A stretch of 24,444 bases of DNA, from NCBI RefSeq assembly GCF_002420705.1, contig NZ_DIIM01000005.1:1-24444 (forward strand). The letters are read 5' to 3'. Source of the DNA: Sphingobacterium sp. UBA5670. Lineage in GTDB: Bacteria > Bacteroidota > Bacteroidia > Sphingobacteriales > Sphingobacteriaceae. The notes beneath the pieces are model-generated. The model searched no databases. It had not been told where the DNA came from and saw only the letters and a program-made list of their open reading frames with translations. This document shows positions 14,665 to 22,867 of this stretch, one piece after another (position 1 is the first letter of the stretch; each line of letters starts with the position of its first letter). The position numbers and the translations under genes are program-made.

Positions 14665-15318
14665 TTAAAATTTTCCGATAATAGTTTTTGCTCCAGTAAC
14701 CTTGTCACCAATGTTAACATTGATTTCAGTTCCTAGCGGAAGAAATAAATCTACGCGCGAGCCAAATTTGATAAATCCAAATTCGTTACCTTGTACGACT
14801 TCATCTTTTTCTTTCACATACCATACAATACGACGTGCCAGGGCTCCTGCAATTTGACGGAAAAGAACTTCTCTTCCAGCTTTGTCTTTGACAACGACCG
14901 TTGTCCTTTCATTGTCTGTAGATGATTTGGGATGCCAGGCTACTAAAAATTTTCCTGGATGATATTTGAAGAACGTAACCAGGCCGCTGATCGGATTTCT
15001 GTTGACATGGACGTTAACCGGTGACATGAATATGGACACCTGTATCCGCTTATCATGAAAGTATTCATTTTCTTCCGTTTCCTCGATAACAACAACCTTT
15101 CCGTCTGCCGGGCATAAGATTATTCCATCTTCTGGACTAACGATTTTTTTTGGGCTTCTGAAAAATTGAACAACTGTAATGAATAAAAATGCTGATAGGG
15201 CATAAATAAACCATTTGGCATATTGCGAAACGTCGTAATAATCCGCAACGGCATTGATAATGAAGATAAAAAGTACAGCGATTGCTAATGTGGTGTATCC
15301 TTCTTTATGAAATTTCAT
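14665..15318 (-). CDS. Phosphatidylserine decarboxylase family protein
   Basis: This pyruvoyl enzyme removes CO2 from phosphatidylserine to form phosphatidylethanolamine, the main phospholipid of these bacteria. The 217-residue proenzyme is the short form. It has two membrane segments (about 8-26 and 35-52) and the PSD core with ADG (Asp72), MSPVNVHVNR (His104) and the self-cleavage site FGSR at 185-188, where Gly186-Ser187 would be cut and Ser187 turned into the pyruvoyl group. The classical LGST is FGSR here, as in other short-form proteins. It has its own -7 box and a rare clear Shine-Dalgarno (AAGGAGA) 11 nt before the ATG. A hairpin terminator follows. Confidence 0.92.
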   Translation of the reverse strand: MKFHKEGYTTLAIAVLFIFIINAVADYYDVSQYAKWFIYALSAFLFITVVQFFRSPKKIVSPEDGIILCPADGKVVVIEETEENEYFHDKRIQVSIFMSPVNVHVNRNPISGLVTFFKYHPGKFLVAWHPKSSTDNERTTVVVKDKAGREVLFRQIAGALARRIVWYVKEKDEVVQGNEFGFIKFGSRVDLFLPLGTEINVNIGDKVTGAKTIIGKF

Positions 15319-15343
15319 ATCTATTTATTTCTCCTTATTTCTG

Positions 15344-15351
15344 CAAAGATA
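15344..15351 (-). promoter_or_regulatory. -7 box of the psd-like gene
   Basis: On the minus strand this reads TATCTTTG, a perfect -7 box, beginning just 1 nt past the stop codon of the upstream YwqK-like gene. The leader is 25 nt and contains AAGGAGA. No TTG element is seen 19-20 nt upstream. Confidence 0.45.
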
Positions 15352-15352
15352 A

Positions 15353-16483
15353 TTATTTAGTCGAATTGTCTATTTGTCTTTCGATTTTAATTGAATGGGT
15401 ATAGATTTTTCCGTCGCTACCTTGTGCTATTCCTCCTGTTACTCTAATAATGTCATCTTGGGGCTGATTTTCTTTATAAGTAGGAAAGTAGAAATCAATA
15501 CTTTTTGCAATCTGGCTCAAAATACCATCGAAAGATTCATTATTGGAATCCGAGCTTAATTTGAGATTTTTCAGGTTGGGCATTCCAGATTTCTTAACTT
15601 CTACGAGATAGGAAAAGTTAACTTGATTGGTGACATCCAGGCCTGTTTTATTCAGCCTATCGTTAAAGCGTTTTGCGACGAAAGCATAAAAATTGGAATA
15701 GTCATCAAAGCTACACGACTTACCGTTAAAAAGCTCTGCTCGGATAAAATAATCATAGGGAAGAATACTCAGTGCCATGAAATCCTCATTATTAAGGTCC
15801 CCATCGTCATCATAGGTGGTTGTCAGTACGCCATTTGTGAAACGTTGGGTCATGGCATAAATTGGTTGTTGACCTACATTATAAAAATAGGTATTCCAAT
15901 TTCCCTGAGGTAGGCCATTTTTTACCTTTCCTTTTCTTAGGTAGAAATCAAAACCAAATTCCGTGAAACCTTCAAAAGGAATAGAAAATTCATAGTTGCC
16001 TTCGCCATTCATGACCTCTTGTTTACCCCTATTGTCCCAATAGTCTTTGATAAAATACCCCTGCTCATTATATGTAACAATCAATAGGGGCTTGCCATCG
16101 GGGTAATAATATTTCCAGTCGCCAGCCGGATGGTTGTTTTGGAAATTTACTTCCCATTTCAACACTCCATTCGGGTGAAAAGCTTGAAATAGGCCTTCTT
16201 TTTTCCCATCTTTATAGGAGCCAACGAGTATTCTCGCTCCGTTTGGCGCAAAATCGCGAAACTCACCATCAAAAACTTGTTTTGCAAAATCAAATTTGCT
16301 TACACGCTCGATCGTTTTAAACTCGCAATCTTTCGAAACCAGATAATAGAATTTGTCAAAATAAAAACGGATCAGCCCCTGATCTAATTTTTCATAGAAT
16401 ACAGGTTTTTCGTCCTGTGCATATAGATTTGTAAAACTACATACAGAAAATAATAATAGGATATGGATGAGTTTTCTAATCAT
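15353..16483 (-). CDS. Exported YwqK/MORN-repeat protein
   Basis: The 376-residue protein has a signal peptide (MIRKLIHILLLFSVCSFTNLYAQ, cleavage near residue 23). Residues of about 70-215 carry MORN-like YwqK repeats, seen as GxYKDGKKEGLFQAFHPNG, NNHPAGDWKYYYPDG and KGKVKNGLPQGNWNTYFYN. Although YwqK is known in Bacillus as a putative antitoxin, Bacteroidota encode many exported proteins of this type with no toxin nearby, and none is seen here. The last ~130 residues do not form repeats; the stretch FSYLVEVKKSGMPNLKNLKLS has the look of a TonB C-terminal-like fold, which is a weak inference. It starts 4 nt after the polA stop codon. Function is unknown. Confidence 0.75.
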   Translation of the reverse strand: MIRKLIHILLLFSVCSFTNLYAQDEKPVFYEKLDQGLIRFYFDKFYYLVSKDCEFKTIERVSKFDFAKQVFDGEFRDFAPNGARILVGSYKDGKKEGLFQAFHPNGVLKWEVNFQNNHPAGDWKYYYPDGKPLLIVTYNEQGYFIKDYWDNRGKQEVMNGEGNYEFSIPFEGFTEFGFDFYLRKGKVKNGLPQGNWNTYFYNVGQQPIYAMTQRFTNGVLTTTYDDDGDLNNEDFMALSILPYDYFIRAELFNGKSCSFDDYSNFYAFVAKRFNDRLNKTGLDVTNQVNFSYLVEVKKSGMPNLKNLKLSSDSNNESFDGILSQIAKSIDFYFPTYKENQPQDDIIRVTGGIAQGSDGKIYTHSIKIERQIDNSTK

Positions 16484-16487
16484 ATCA

Positions 16488-19289
16488 TTAGTGTGCTTCT
16501 AACCAATTTTTGCCTTCCCCAATTTCTACGATCAATGGTACATTTGTTTTAATAGCATTGGTCATTTTATCTAGAATAATTTTTTTGAATGCTCCGACCT
16601 CCTGTTTAGGCACGTCAAAAACCAATTCATCATGTACTTGCATGATCATTTTGCCAGCTAATCCCTGCTGTTCAATTTCTTTCTGAATAGCAATCATGGC
16701 AAGTTTGATCAAATCTGCTGCTGACCCTTGGATCGGCGCATTGATGGCGTTTCGTTCAGCAAATCCACGAACAGTCATGTTTGCTGAATTGATATCTCTA
16801 AGATAACGTCTGCGTTTTAGAATTGTTTCAACATAGCCATTCTCTTTTGCAAACTCGACGGCATCACTCATGTATTTTTTGATACCAGTATATTGGTTAA
16901 AATATTCATTAATGATATCAGAAGCTTCTTTGCGTGAGATGCCTAGGTTTTGAGAAAGGCCAAATGCCGATTGGCCATAGATAATGCCGAAGTTGACAGC
17001 TTTCGCGTTGCGTCGTTGTTCAGAAGTAACAGCATCAAAATTCATATGATAGACTTTCGCAGCAGTTGCCCGGTGGATATCATGGCCTTGGCTAAACGCG
17101 TCCATCATATTTTGGTCCTTACTTAGTTCGGCAATCAAGCGAAGTTCAATTTGTGAATAATCGGCTGAGAGGATCACATTGTCTTCAGACCTTGGGATAA
17201 AAGCTTTTCTGACTTCTCTGCCCCGTTCGGTACGGATCGGGATATTTTGAAGGTTCGGATTGGTTGAGCTCAGGCGGCCCGTTGCGGCAACTGCTTGATT
17301 GTAGGATGTATGAATGAGCCCTGTTTCGGGGTTTATTAACTCAGGCAGTGCACCAACATAGGTAGATTTGAGTTTTTGCATTTGCCTAAAGTTTAGGATA
17401 TCTTGAACGATATCCGATTTATGGGCCAAGGCCAATAGCACATCTTCTCCCGTTTTATATTGTCCTGTTTTAGTTTTTTTAGCTTTTGGATCCAATTGGA
17501 GCTTATCGAATAAGACTTCTCCCAATTGTTTTGGGGAAGCGATATTGAAATTTACGCCTGCTTTCTCAAAAATTGATTCCTCAAGATTTTTTATGTCCTG
17601 CTCTAATGTTTTTGAGAATTCCTCAAGCGCCGGAACATCTATTTTCACACCATTTCGTTCAATTTCAGCCAGTATATAAACTAATGGGAATTCGACCTCT
17701 TGAGCGAGTTGTATGGTGTTGGTTTCAACAAGAAGCGGATGAAATATATTTTTTAGCTGTAGGGTAATATCTGCATCCTCGGCGGCATATTCTTTTATTT
17801 TTTCAATTTCAACGTCACGCATATTGCCTTGTTTCTTCCCCTTTTCACCAATAAGTTCGGTAATCGATACGGGGCTGTAATTCAGGTAATTTTCTGCGAG
17901 TACGTCCATGCCGTGGCGGGTGTCCGGATCAATCAGATAGTGCGCAAGCATGGTATCAAATAGCGTACCTTGTACTTTTACACCATAACGCGCTAACAAC
18001 AAAATATCGTATTTGATATTTTGTCCCACTTTTTCGATATCTGGGTTTTCCAGTGCAGTCTTGAAAATGTCGACTACTGCCTGTGCTCCATTGCGGTCAG
18101 CTGGTGTCGGAATATAATACGCCTTGGTATTCTCGAAGGAAAATGATAGCCCAACAATGTCCGCTAGGTTAGCATCTAGGCCTGTGGTTTCTGTATCAAA
18201 GCAAAAGCTATCTAAGGAAGTAAGTTGGTGAGCAAGTTCTTCTTGTTTTTCTCTTGTATCGACCAAAACATAATCATGTGCTGTATTATGGATGTTATTT
18301 ATCGCCGTATTTTCGACGATTATTTCAGTAATAACCTCTGTTGTTGTTACCGAAGTTACCGTTGCAGAAAATAAATCCATTTGTCCACTTGTGGGGGCGC
18401 TTTTGTCAAGAACGGAGAAATCTTCGCCGAAAACCCGCTTTCCAAGTGTCCTGAATTCTAGTTCTGCAAATAGCGGTTCAAGAATTTCTTTGTTTGGATC
18501 TTCCAGTTCTAGCGATTTTTCATCAAGTTCAATTGGTACATCCAATAAAATAGTAGCTAACTTTTTGGAGATGAGTCCTTGTTCTGCAAAATTCTCTACG
18601 TTTTCACGCATTTTTCCTTTCAGTTTATCCGCGTTGGCTATAATGCCTTCGACAGATCCGTATTCCTGAACAAGTTTTTTCGCTGTTTTTTCTCCAATAC
18701 CAGGTATACCAGGTATATTGTCCACGGCATCGCCCCAAAGACCGAGGATATCGATGACCTGGCAAACGTCTGAAATTTCCCATTTTTCAAGAATCTCTTT
18801 GACACCTTGTACTTCTGCGCCATTACCCATACGGGCGGGTTTGTAGATAAAGATATTTTCAGATACGAGCTGCCCAAAATCTTTATCCGGTGTCATGCAA
18901 TAGACTTGGAAATCTTGCTTTTCAGCTTTTTTTGCCAGCGTACCAATAATATCATCGGCTTCGTACCCATCCATTGTAATAATCGGGATATTGAAACCTT
19001 CGATTAAACGATTTATATAGGGGATAGAGGTGGCAAGATCCTCCGGCATTGACTCGCGATGTGCTTTATAAGCTTCAAATTCAATATGTCGAGCGGTAGG
19101 TGCCGCTGTGTCGAACACTACTGCTATGTGGGAGGGTTGCTGATTTTTCAATACGTCCAATAGCGTATTGGTAAACCCCATGATTGCTCCTGTATTTAAC
19201 CCTGTCGAGGTAATTCGGGGAGTTTTGCTCAATGCAAAATAAGCTCTATATATGAGAGCCATTCCATCTAGAAGAAATAGTTTTTTCAC
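16488..19289 (-). CDS. polA: DNA polymerase I
   Basis: PolA fills gaps, removes RNA primers and completes repair synthesis. The 933-residue protein has three domains. The 5'-3' exonuclease (about 1-290) has YEADDIIGTLA (109-119) and GLWGDAVDNIPGIPGIGEKTA (183-203). The 3'-5' exonuclease (about 340-525) keeps DTETTG (365-370), the KYD of the second motif and YAAEDAD (501-507), so proofreading should work. The polymerase (about 530-933) has motif A DYSQIELR (710-717), the O helix from Arg759 to Tyr771 with Lys763 and Phe767 (RRNAKAVNFGIIYG), and motif C QVHDELV (884-890). A Thr/Val-rich linker lies at about 300-340. The start is GTG at 19289, giving MKKLFLLDGMALIYRAYF. It is divergent from rsgA. 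Confidence 0.97.
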   Translation of the reverse strand: MKKLFLLDGMALIYRAYFALSKTPRITSTGLNTGAIMGFTNTLLDVLKNQQPSHIAVVFDTAAPTARHIEFEAYKAHRESMPEDLATSIPYINRLIEGFNIPIITMDGYEADDIIGTLAKKAEKQDFQVYCMTPDKDFGQLVSENIFIYKPARMGNGAEVQGVKEILEKWEISDVCQVIDILGLWGDAVDNIPGIPGIGEKTAKKLVQEYGSVEGIIANADKLKGKMRENVENFAEQGLISKKLATILLDVPIELDEKSLELEDPNKEILEPLFAELEFRTLGKRVFGEDFSVLDKSAPTSGQMDLFSATVTSVTTTEVITEIIVENTAINNIHNTAHDYVLVDTREKQEELAHQLTSLDSFCFDTETTGLDANLADIVGLSFSFENTKAYYIPTPADRNGAQAVVDIFKTALENPDIEKVGQNIKYDILLLARYGVKVQGTLFDTMLAHYLIDPDTRHGMDVLAENYLNYSPVSITELIGEKGKKQGNMRDVEIEKIKEYAAEDADITLQLKNIFHPLLVETNTIQLAQEVEFPLVYILAEIERNGVKIDVPALEEFSKTLEQDIKNLEESIFEKAGVNFNIASPKQLGEVLFDKLQLDPKAKKTKTGQYKTGEDVLLALAHKSDIVQDILNFRQMQKLKSTYVGALPELINPETGLIHTSYNQAVAATGRLSSTNPNLQNIPIRTERGREVRKAFIPRSEDNVILSADYSQIELRLIAELSKDQNMMDAFSQGHDIHRATAAKVYHMNFDAVTSEQRRNAKAVNFGIIYGQSAFGLSQNLGISRKEASDIINEYFNQYTGIKKYMSDAVEFAKENGYVETILKRRRYLRDINSANMTVRGFAERNAINAPIQGSAADLIKLAMIAIQKEIEQQGLAGKMIMQVHDELVFDVPKQEVGAFKKIILDKMTNAIKTNVPLIVEIGEGKNWLEAH

Positions 19290-19312
19290 AAAATTGAATT
19301 TTAGTCTCCTTA

Positions 19313-19320
19313 CAAAGGTA
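19313..19320 (-). promoter_or_regulatory. -7 box of polA
   Basis: On the minus strand this reads TACCTTTG, a perfect -7 box, 23 nt before the GTG start at 19289. AAGGAG follows directly but is about 16 nt from the start codon, too far for a normal Shine-Dalgarno. No TTG element is visible. For the divergent rsgA gene I find no convincing promoter, only a GATTTTTG at 19358-19365. Confidence 0.4.
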
Positions 19321-19395
19321 AGAAATTCATCAAAGGGTAAGTTTAATAAATTTTTCCGATTTTTGTGCTATGACACATTTAATGCAACAGGATTT

Positions 19396-20316
19396 ATGAG
19401 AGGACTGGTAACTAAATCGACAGGTAGTTGGTATCAAGTTTTGGGTGAAGACGATAGAAGATACGATTGTCGTATCAAAGGTAAGTTTCGTACCAAAGGA
19501 ATAAAGACAACTAATCCTGTTGCTGTGGGTGATTGGGTACATTTTGATGTGGAACCTGATCAGGAAAGTGCGGTCATTCATGAGCTAGAACCTCGTCGAA
19601 ATTATATCATTCGGAAATCTGTCAATCTTTCCAAGCAAACTCAAATTATCGGAGCAAACTTGGATCAGGCTTTTTTAGTCGTGACACTTGCTTCACCCCC
19701 AACCTCTTTAGGGTTTATTGATCGCTTTCTAGTGACAACAGAAGCTTACGGGATACCTGCCGTAATTATTTTCAATAAATTGGATCTTTTTAGTGACGAA
19801 GGGTTGGAGATATTGGCAGATTATAAGGCTATTTATGAACATATTGGCTATCCCTGCTTTGAAGTTTCTGCCTTAACGGGAACAAATATAGATGTTGTCA
19901 AGCAACTGCTTAAAGATAAGATAACCTTGGTGTCAGGTCATTCGGGGGTTGGTAAATCAACATTAATCAATGCAATTGTTCCCGAATATGGATTGAAAAC
20001 CGGTGAAATATCCGATTGGTCGGACAAAGGAAAGCATACAACCACTTTTGCCGAAATGTTTGATCTTCCGTTTGGAGGCAAGTTAATCGATACACCCGGT
20101 ATTCGTGAATTGGGAATAGTCGATATAGAGAAACAAGAGTTATCTCATTTTTTTCCAGAGATGCGCGCATTTATGAATCAGTGTCGATTTAATAATTGCA
20201 GGCATATCAGTGAGCCTGGTTGTGTTATTATGGAAGCGGTAGAGGATGGTCGGATTGAAAGTTCACGATACGATAGCTACCTTAGCATGTATCATAATGA
20301 AGACAGCAGATCCTAA
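19396..20316 (+). CDS. rsgA: Small-subunit-dependent ribosomal GTPase RsgA
   Basis: RsgA helps the last steps of 30S subunit maturation, and the ribosome stimulates its GTP hydrolysis. The 306-residue protein has an OB-fold (about 1-70), then a circularly permuted GTPase domain with the order G4 NKLD (127-130), G5 SAL (158-160), G1 GHSGVGKST (181-189), G2 with TTT (215-217), G3 DTPG (232-235). A C-terminal zinc finger follows with Cys263, Cys268, His270 and Cys276, as CxxxxCxHxxxxxC. All motifs are intact. The ATG at 19396 gives the OB-fold start MRGLVTKSTGSWYQV; an in-frame start at 19252 would overlap polA and adds no family sequence. Convergent with the gene at 20414. Confidence 0.95.
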   Translation: MRGLVTKSTGSWYQVLGEDDRRYDCRIKGKFRTKGIKTTNPVAVGDWVHFDVEPDQESAVIHELEPRRNYIIRKSVNLSKQTQIIGANLDQAFLVVTLASPPTSLGFIDRFLVTTEAYGIPAVIIFNKLDLFSDEGLEILADYKAIYEHIGYPCFEVSALTGTNIDVVKQLLKDKITLVSGHSGVGKSTLINAIVPEYGLKTGEISDWSDKGKHTTTFAEMFDLPFGGKLIDTPGIRELGIVDIEKQELSHFFPEMRAFMNQCRFNNCRHISEPGCVIMEAVEDGRIESSRYDSYLSMYHNEDSRS

Positions 20317-20343
20317 TAAAAAAGCAGCTTCCTTTTTGTACTA

Positions 20344-20372
20344 CCCCCAAAAAGTATTTAACTTTTTGGAGG
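20344..20372. terminator. Hairpin between convergent rsgA and the 20414 gene
   Basis: CCCCCAAAAAGT (20344-20355) pairs with ACTTTTTGGAGG (20361-20372), one mismatch, with loop attta. It lies 28 nt after the rsgA stop. There is no T-run on the plus strand directly after the stem, so it is a probable but imperfect terminator. Confidence 0.4.
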
Positions 20373-20413
20373 CAGTGCATTTAGGAAAATCTTTTTTCTT
20401 ATCAGGGCAAACC

Positions 20414-22867
20414 TTAGCGAATCGCTTGAGTTAAATTCAAAAAGTCGCGAAGATAGGTACACTCTTTCGAAGCGATCGTAAAGAATGGTGTATCCTTATA
20501 TTGTGTGTTCAATTCCTTGAAAAATCTGTTTTGCATCGAAAAGCGGTAAAAAGGATTTTTCAGTGGTGAATCATAATATTGCCAACGTGATTCATTGGTA
20601 TAAACAAAATCTTTCTGCTCGCATTTGGCTAGCATAAATGTACATTTAGCCTTGAACTCTTTATCAGTGCTGAGTGAGCGGGCTTTGCTATACCATTCCT
20701 TTGCAGATTTTGTTTGTAAATAATTGCGTTGCCAATGAAGGGTGGAGGCCGCATGACTATCTGTCGATGACCAGTCATAGGATACCATGGACCAAGCATT
20801 TCCATAGGTACTTGTTTGGTAGATACCTGTCGCCATCTGGAAGTAATACTCTGCTTTTTTCTGGTTATCTCTTTCTGTTTTTATAGCATTTTCCAACCGG
20901 GCCATACGTTCGGCATATTTTAGTTTGGTTGTGTATTCTTTCCCGTATTTTTTTGGATAATCATTTATCGTGACAATAAAGGGGTTGGGTTTGATATCAT
21001 CTTCATCTTCGCTATACCAATTTTTAATCTCCTTTATTTTATGATCTTTAGGAAGGGCTGCTAGCGTTTTCGCTGCTTTTTGGAAGTCCAGTTCCCGAAG
21101 ATAGGTTGTACCCAATAATTCTGTGAGGTAGTCTTTATTGAAATGTTTGATATCTTTCAATAAGAATTTGGATAACGTATGCTGTTGGGAGTTATCCGAT
21201 AGTAAATTCCTTATTTTTAACAGCGTTTTAGGTGTAAGGCTATTTTCCCAAAAATGCATTGTTGTCCATTGCATATTGTCCTCCAGAGAGTCTTTCACAA
21301 AGCCATAGTTGTAAAATGCATCCGCCTTTACAGCTGCTAAGCTCGCCATGGCCGTATCTTGCGTATTTAAATAGTGTTTTACCACAAGATTTTGTAGAAT
21401 ATTCCGGCAAATTAGGCTATAGTTACTATACTCAAAAGCACTATAACCCCAGCTTTGTTTTCTCGTGTCTTCTTTCCCGTCAAGTCTTGCCTTTTCTTCT
21501 AGCCACGTTAAAGTTTTGGTTAATTGAACTTCATCCAGCTGTTTGCTGCTTTGCCAGTCAGTCAATTGGGTAAGCAATCGGGTAATTTGTAGCTGATCAA
21601 TCAGTTTCGGACTAAGATCAGTCTCTTTTATTTCTGAAAGATATTCTTTTGCTAAAGCGTTATCCTTATTCATCCAGCTAAGGTACGCTGCAGTAATAAG
21701 TCCCAATTGAGGTTGGACATATTTTTTGTCACGATAGATCTGTAAGGCAAAATTGCGGACAGAGTCCAGGTGTAGTTTAACTTTTCCTTTATCTTCATTT
21801 CTTGCGTAATAATTATAGTTATCGCTACTGAGGTAAAAGGACTCGTTCATTTCTGTTTCAATCTTATTGACTTCGCGTCCTAATAGTACAGCATTCACTG
21901 TATTGGCGGGATCAAGCTGATAGCAGGCCGTCAGATATTTCAGCGCATAGTCACTTGTCCCAAAGCCAATGATAGCGTTGATATTGAATTTATCCGCATC
22001 ATTTTTTGCATATTGAAAAATTTCGGCATCACTGGCTGTGATATAATGGAAATTAGCATAGGCGAGGATACGTCGTTCTGGACTAGCAGTGAACAGCTTG
22101 GAAAAGAGATAGGCAGATTTTGCGGGATCACCATTTTTACGGACAGCACCTGCATAGTTGGATAGTGCCCAATTGAGGATGGCTTCATCTCCTTTAGCAG
22201 ATTGCAGGTATTTTTCATAAACCGTTATGCTCTTAGCGTATTCCTGTCCAAATAGATATAAACGGGCGGCTTGATAAGCATAGCGGATATACAGAAAGCT
22301 ATTTTTGGGATACTTGGTGATTTGCTGTTCGGCGAGCTCAGCAAATTGTACAATTTCTTTGAAATTCCGGGTATCCGGATCCCAATAGTTATGCTGAATA
22401 TTCGTGATAGGTTCCTGCTTTTTAGTAAACATAAAATAAGTGCGTTCAGCTTCATGTTTTCCGTCAATCAATTCGTTTAGGAAAGTATTTCCTTTAATCG
22501 AGTCGGGGAGGTTTGGCCAGGCAGCCTTTTGTTGGTTGCTCGCTAAATTAGCGGTTGCATCATTGCTATTGTACATCAATTGTTCGACATCCTTAACTTT
22601 AACCTGTGCACCAAGGTGCCGGGCCCAGGCTTCGGCGTTGATTAAGCTTTCCTTGACTGGTGCTTCTTCGGTATAAAGAAACTGATAGGGAATGAATTGA
22701 AAGGCAGAAAATCCATTATCCTCCAGATTGGGGAGGTAATATGTCGTTTGATTGTCGTAAGGGTCCACTTCGGGACCACAAGCGATATTGGTTGCAATCT
22801 CCCCAAAGAAGAAAGCTAATGTAGTGCTAGAAAGCAGCAATAATTTTTTGTAATTCGGCAGCGCCAT
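20414..22867 (-). CDS. Large exported helical-repeat protein, unrecognised
   Basis: I do not recognise a named family. The 817-residue protein begins with a basic n-region (MALPNYKK) and a hydrophobic stretch ending NIACG, so it is exported; Cys30 might be acylated, but NIAC is a poor lipobox. The N-terminal half has TPR-like helix pairs at about 175-290, for example YIRYAYQAARLYLFGQEYAKSITVYEKYL and AKSAYLFSKLF. The rest is rich in Lys, Tyr and Leu, helical, without membrane segments. I recall that Bacteroidota have large exported proteins with an early ACG-type motif and TPRs next to a lipoprotein gene; I cannot verify this. It overlaps the preceding lipoprotein gene by 41 nt, and its start cannot be moved without losing the signal sequence. 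Confidence 0.7.
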   Translation of the reverse strand: MALPNYKKLLLLSSTTLAFFFGEIATNIACGPEVDPYDNQTTYYLPNLEDNGFSAFQFIPYQFLYTEEAPVKESLINAEAWARHLGAQVKVKDVEQLMYNSNDATANLASNQQKAAWPNLPDSIKGNTFLNELIDGKHEAERTYFMFTKKQEPITNIQHNYWDPDTRNFKEIVQFAELAEQQITKYPKNSFLYIRYAYQAARLYLFGQEYAKSITVYEKYLQSAKGDEAILNWALSNYAGAVRKNGDPAKSAYLFSKLFTASPERRILAYANFHYITASDAEIFQYAKNDADKFNINAIIGFGTSDYALKYLTACYQLDPANTVNAVLLGREVNKIETEMNESFYLSSDNYNYYARNEDKGKVKLHLDSVRNFALQIYRDKKYVQPQLGLITAAYLSWMNKDNALAKEYLSEIKETDLSPKLIDQLQITRLLTQLTDWQSSKQLDEVQLTKTLTWLEEKARLDGKEDTRKQSWGYSAFEYSNYSLICRNILQNLVVKHYLNTQDTAMASLAAVKADAFYNYGFVKDSLEDNMQWTTMHFWENSLTPKTLLKIRNLLSDNSQQHTLSKFLLKDIKHFNKDYLTELLGTTYLRELDFQKAAKTLAALPKDHKIKEIKNWYSEDEDDIKPNPFIVTINDYPKKYGKEYTTKLKYAERMARLENAIKTERDNQKKAEYYFQMATGIYQTSTYGNAWSMVSYDWSSTDSHAASTLHWQRNYLQTKSAKEWYSKARSLSTDKEFKAKCTFMLAKCEQKDFVYTNESRWQYYDSPLKNPFYRFSMQNRFFKELNTQYKDTPFFTIASKECTYLRDFLNLTQAIR

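Noticed and set aside
15353..16483. Toxin-antitoxin system based on the YwqK family name
   Set aside because: The protein is exported and neither neighbour (psd-like, polA) is a toxin. The label comes from Bacillus and does not fit this context.
18292..18669. 125-codon plus-strand ORF inside polA
   Set aside because: It is antisense to a highly conserved reading frame, is Ser-rich low-complexity sequence and has no start signal. The same holds for the other opposite-strand frames inside rsmF-like, coaBC, ompA and the 20414 gene.
19252..19395. Longer rsgA form starting at ATG 19252
   Set aside because: It would overlap the start of polA and add 48 residues that precede the normal OB-fold start without resembling the family.
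20297..20434. Possible 45-codon plus-strand ORF (MKTADPNKKAASFLYY...) bridging the end of rsgA and the 20414 gene
   Set aside because: It overlaps both neighbouring genes, contains the hairpin at 20344-20372 and has no ribosome-binding or promoter signal of its own. It is most likely chance.
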